From an uncultured Bacteroidales bacterium (GTDB lineage: Bacteria > Bacteroidota > Bacteroidia > Bacteroidales > F082), in the NCBI GenBank assembly GCA_937926515.1, contig CALAZZ010000047.1, positions 1 through 52,264 of the forward strand: a stretch of 52,264 bases of DNA. Direction: 5' to 3'. The notes under the pieces were generated by a model that saw nothing but the letters and a program-made list of their open reading frames with translations, made no database searches and had not been told where the DNA came from. The position numbers and the translations under genes are program-made. This document shows, one piece after another, positions 51,062-52,264 of this stretch; the stretch's first letter is position 1, and each line of letters begins with the position of its first letter.

Positions 51062-51577
51062 TCATTCTCTGACTGCTTTCACCAGGCTACGGGGTATGGA
51101 AAGTGTAATGCTTTTGCCAACGGCTTCAATACGAATCACAAGCCTATACTTATTGTTGTACCGGATTAGCCGGCCTATGAGTCCGCTCATTGTCCCGTGT
51201 GTGACTTGTACCAACTGTCCTTCGTTAAGCAGATGTTCGGCTTTCGGTTCAAAATCATTTTCGAGAATATAGTAACGTATGGCTTCAATTTGTTGAGGTG
51301 GTATAGGGACAGCTTTACCTTCAAATGCAATGAAACATATGGCACCGGGAACATTCAATGCATTCATCAGCTGTTTGGTCTGTATATGAACAAAGACATA
51401 TCCCTTGAAAAGTGGTTCGGTTATCTTTTTGATGCGGTCACTCCATTGCTTGTGACGAGTGATCAGTGGCAGATAAGCCTCAATTTCCTCTGATATGAGT
51501 GCATCATGAACCTTTTTCTCGGCTTTAGATCTTGTGTAAATAGCATACCATTTTTTATCGTTCGTTTGAGCTTCCAT
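51062..51577 (-). CDS. UpxY/NusG-like transcription antiterminator
   Basis: A 171-aa NusG paralogue. The N-terminal NGN domain shows KKWYAIYTRSKAEKKVHDAL, EAYLPLITRHKQWSDR and EPLFKGYVFVHI. The C-terminal KOW domain has LLNEGQLVQVTHGTMSGLIGRLIRYNNK. In Bacteroides, UpxY proteins lead capsule operons and let polymerase read through their own leader. Here no polysaccharide gene follows; the next gene is the small repeat protein with a separate promoter. It is therefore an orphan specialised NusG whose target is not in view. Confidence 0.9.
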   Translation of the reverse strand: MEAQTNDKKWYAIYTRSKAEKKVHDALISEEIEAYLPLITRHKQWSDRIKKITEPLFKGYVFVHIQTKQLMNALNVPGAICFIAFEGKAVPIPPQQIEAIRYYILENDFEPKAEHLLNEGQLVQVTHGTMSGLIGRLIRYNNKYRLVIRIEAVGKSITLSIPRSLVKAVRE

Positions 51578-51734
51578 TCAGGCACAGTGGGATTAACGCT
51601 AAAAAAATTGCGACTGCAGGTTGTTTGTTTTAAGGTGTAAAACTACAATTTCTGATTAAAATCCTCTACATTATTGGCAAATAAGGTTAATTGCAAAGTT
51701 TTTGTGATTTTGTAAAAGGGACATGGTTAAGTCC

Positions 51735-51742
51735 TATCTTTG
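51735..51742 (+). promoter_or_regulatory. helicase gene -7 promoter box (TATCTTTG) with long leader
   Basis: TATCTTTG matches the consensus; TTTG at 51709-51712 is 22 bp upstream. The ATG is 118 bp downstream. The leader begins with a possible CCGGCT/AGCCGG stem (51743-51748 with 51779-51784). Confidence 0.6.
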
Positions 51743-51859
51743 CCGGCTGAATCATATTATTAGTTACGGCAGGTTGTAAGCCGGTATGATCAAAAATTTC
51801 CTACTGCTGGCGCAGAAAATGCAACGTCTTTTCCAGCTTCATTTTTACACAATATTTTA

Positions 51860-52264
51860 ATGTCATTTAAAAATCTCGAATTGATCGAACCTGTCATGAA
51901 AGCATTGACAGCCGAAGGATACATTACTCCTACCCCCATTCAACAGCAGGCCATACCATATGTGCTTGCCGGACGCGACCTGCAAGGCTGTGCCCAAACC
52001 GGAACCGGCAAAACTGCCGCTTTCGCTATTCCGATATTACAGCTCTTGCATCAGCAAAGGCAACCAAAACCAGGAATCAAAGTGCTCGTGCTTACCCCAA
52101 CCAGGGAACTGGCTATACAAATTGAAGAAAGCTTTGATGCCTATGGCAGGTATACTAACATAAGCCATGCCATTGTATATGGTGGCGTATCGCAAGTGCC
52201 ACAAACAAGGGCACTAAAACGGGGGGTAGATATACTCGTAGCGACCCCGGGCCGCCTACTCGAT
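51860..52264 (+). CDS. DEAD-box RNA helicase, 3' part beyond the window
   Basis: The first 135 codons of an ATP-dependent RNA helicase. It has the Q motif (GYITPTPIQQQAIP), motif I (CAQTGTGKTAAF), motif Ia (LVLTPTRELAIQI), GG (YGGVSQ) and motif Ib (ILVATPGRLLD). The DEAD motif itself would lie just past the end. The short N-terminus (MSFKNLELIEPVMKALTAEGY) places it with RhlE-like proteins. It has a leader of over 100 nt, which is common in cold-regulated helicase genes. Confidence 0.95.
   Translation, partial: MSFKNLELIEPVMKALTAEGYITPTPIQQQAIPYVLAGRDLQGCAQTGTGKTAAFAIPILQLLHQQRQPKPGIKVLVLTPTRELAIQIEESFDAYGRYTNISHAIVYGGVSQVPQTRALKRGVDILVATPGRLLD

Overview
The window comes from a bacterium of the phylum Bacteroidota, most likely an anaerobic fermenting member of the Bacteroidales or a relative. 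The gene content (CoaX next to a YSRFG-type outer membrane protein, a TPR protein and LptC; short ATP synthase epsilon; split atp genes; UpxY-like NusG) is typical of that phylum. At least twenty sites match the Bacteroidota -7 promoter element TAnnTTTG. Purine-rich Shine-Dalgarno sequences are rare, argF being one exception. There is no rRNA, CRISPR array, prophage or intact insertion sequence. Most of the window is core genome.

Layout. 1-5253 (minus): an envelope/CoA cluster of coaX, outer membrane protein, TPR protein, lptC and a CNNM/CorC membrane protein that runs off the left edge. 5371-9617 (plus): tRNA-Phe, pfkA, comB, a sodium:solute symporter and tadA. 9618-10191: no protein gene, but a promoter, about 326 nt of hairpin-rich sequence and a terminator, read here as an unrecognised structured RNA. 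10192-20261: dnaG, a small unknown protein, a PspC protein, a 158-bp MITE-like element, aspS, a DUF819 membrane protein, rnhA, ppa, two secreted proteins and an NTF2-like lipoprotein. 20613-28108: ATP synthase in two convergent blocks, atpBEFHAG plus ferritin on plus and atpDC on minus. 28248-32914 (minus): lspA, a DksA-like protein and ileS.

33194-44194 is the most distinctive region: an apparent nine-gene operon. It encodes a receiver protein, the three subunits of an NADH/ferredoxin-type [FeFe]-hydrogenase (HydC, HydB, HydA), a histidine kinase fused to ferredoxin and hydrogenase-like domains, a second receiver, a receiver-kinase hybrid, and the H-cluster maturases HydG and HydF. The enzyme, part of its maturation machinery and a multi-protein phosphorelay with no DNA-binding output domain are thus encoded together. 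A plausible reading (inference) is that the H-cluster-like kinase senses hydrogen or redox state and tunes hydrogenase expression or activity. pyk follows directly. With pfkA this fits glycolytic fermentation in which NADH and reduced ferredoxin are disposed of as H2.

45779-52264 holds pheS, a cyclophilin, a coiled-coil membrane protein, argF, a DUF3109 protein, a small secreted repeat protein, an UpxY/NusG-like antiterminator and the 5' part of a DEAD-box helicase gene cut by the right edge. Promoter positions were used to correct several starts where the longest open frame begins at a TTG inside or upstream of the promoter.
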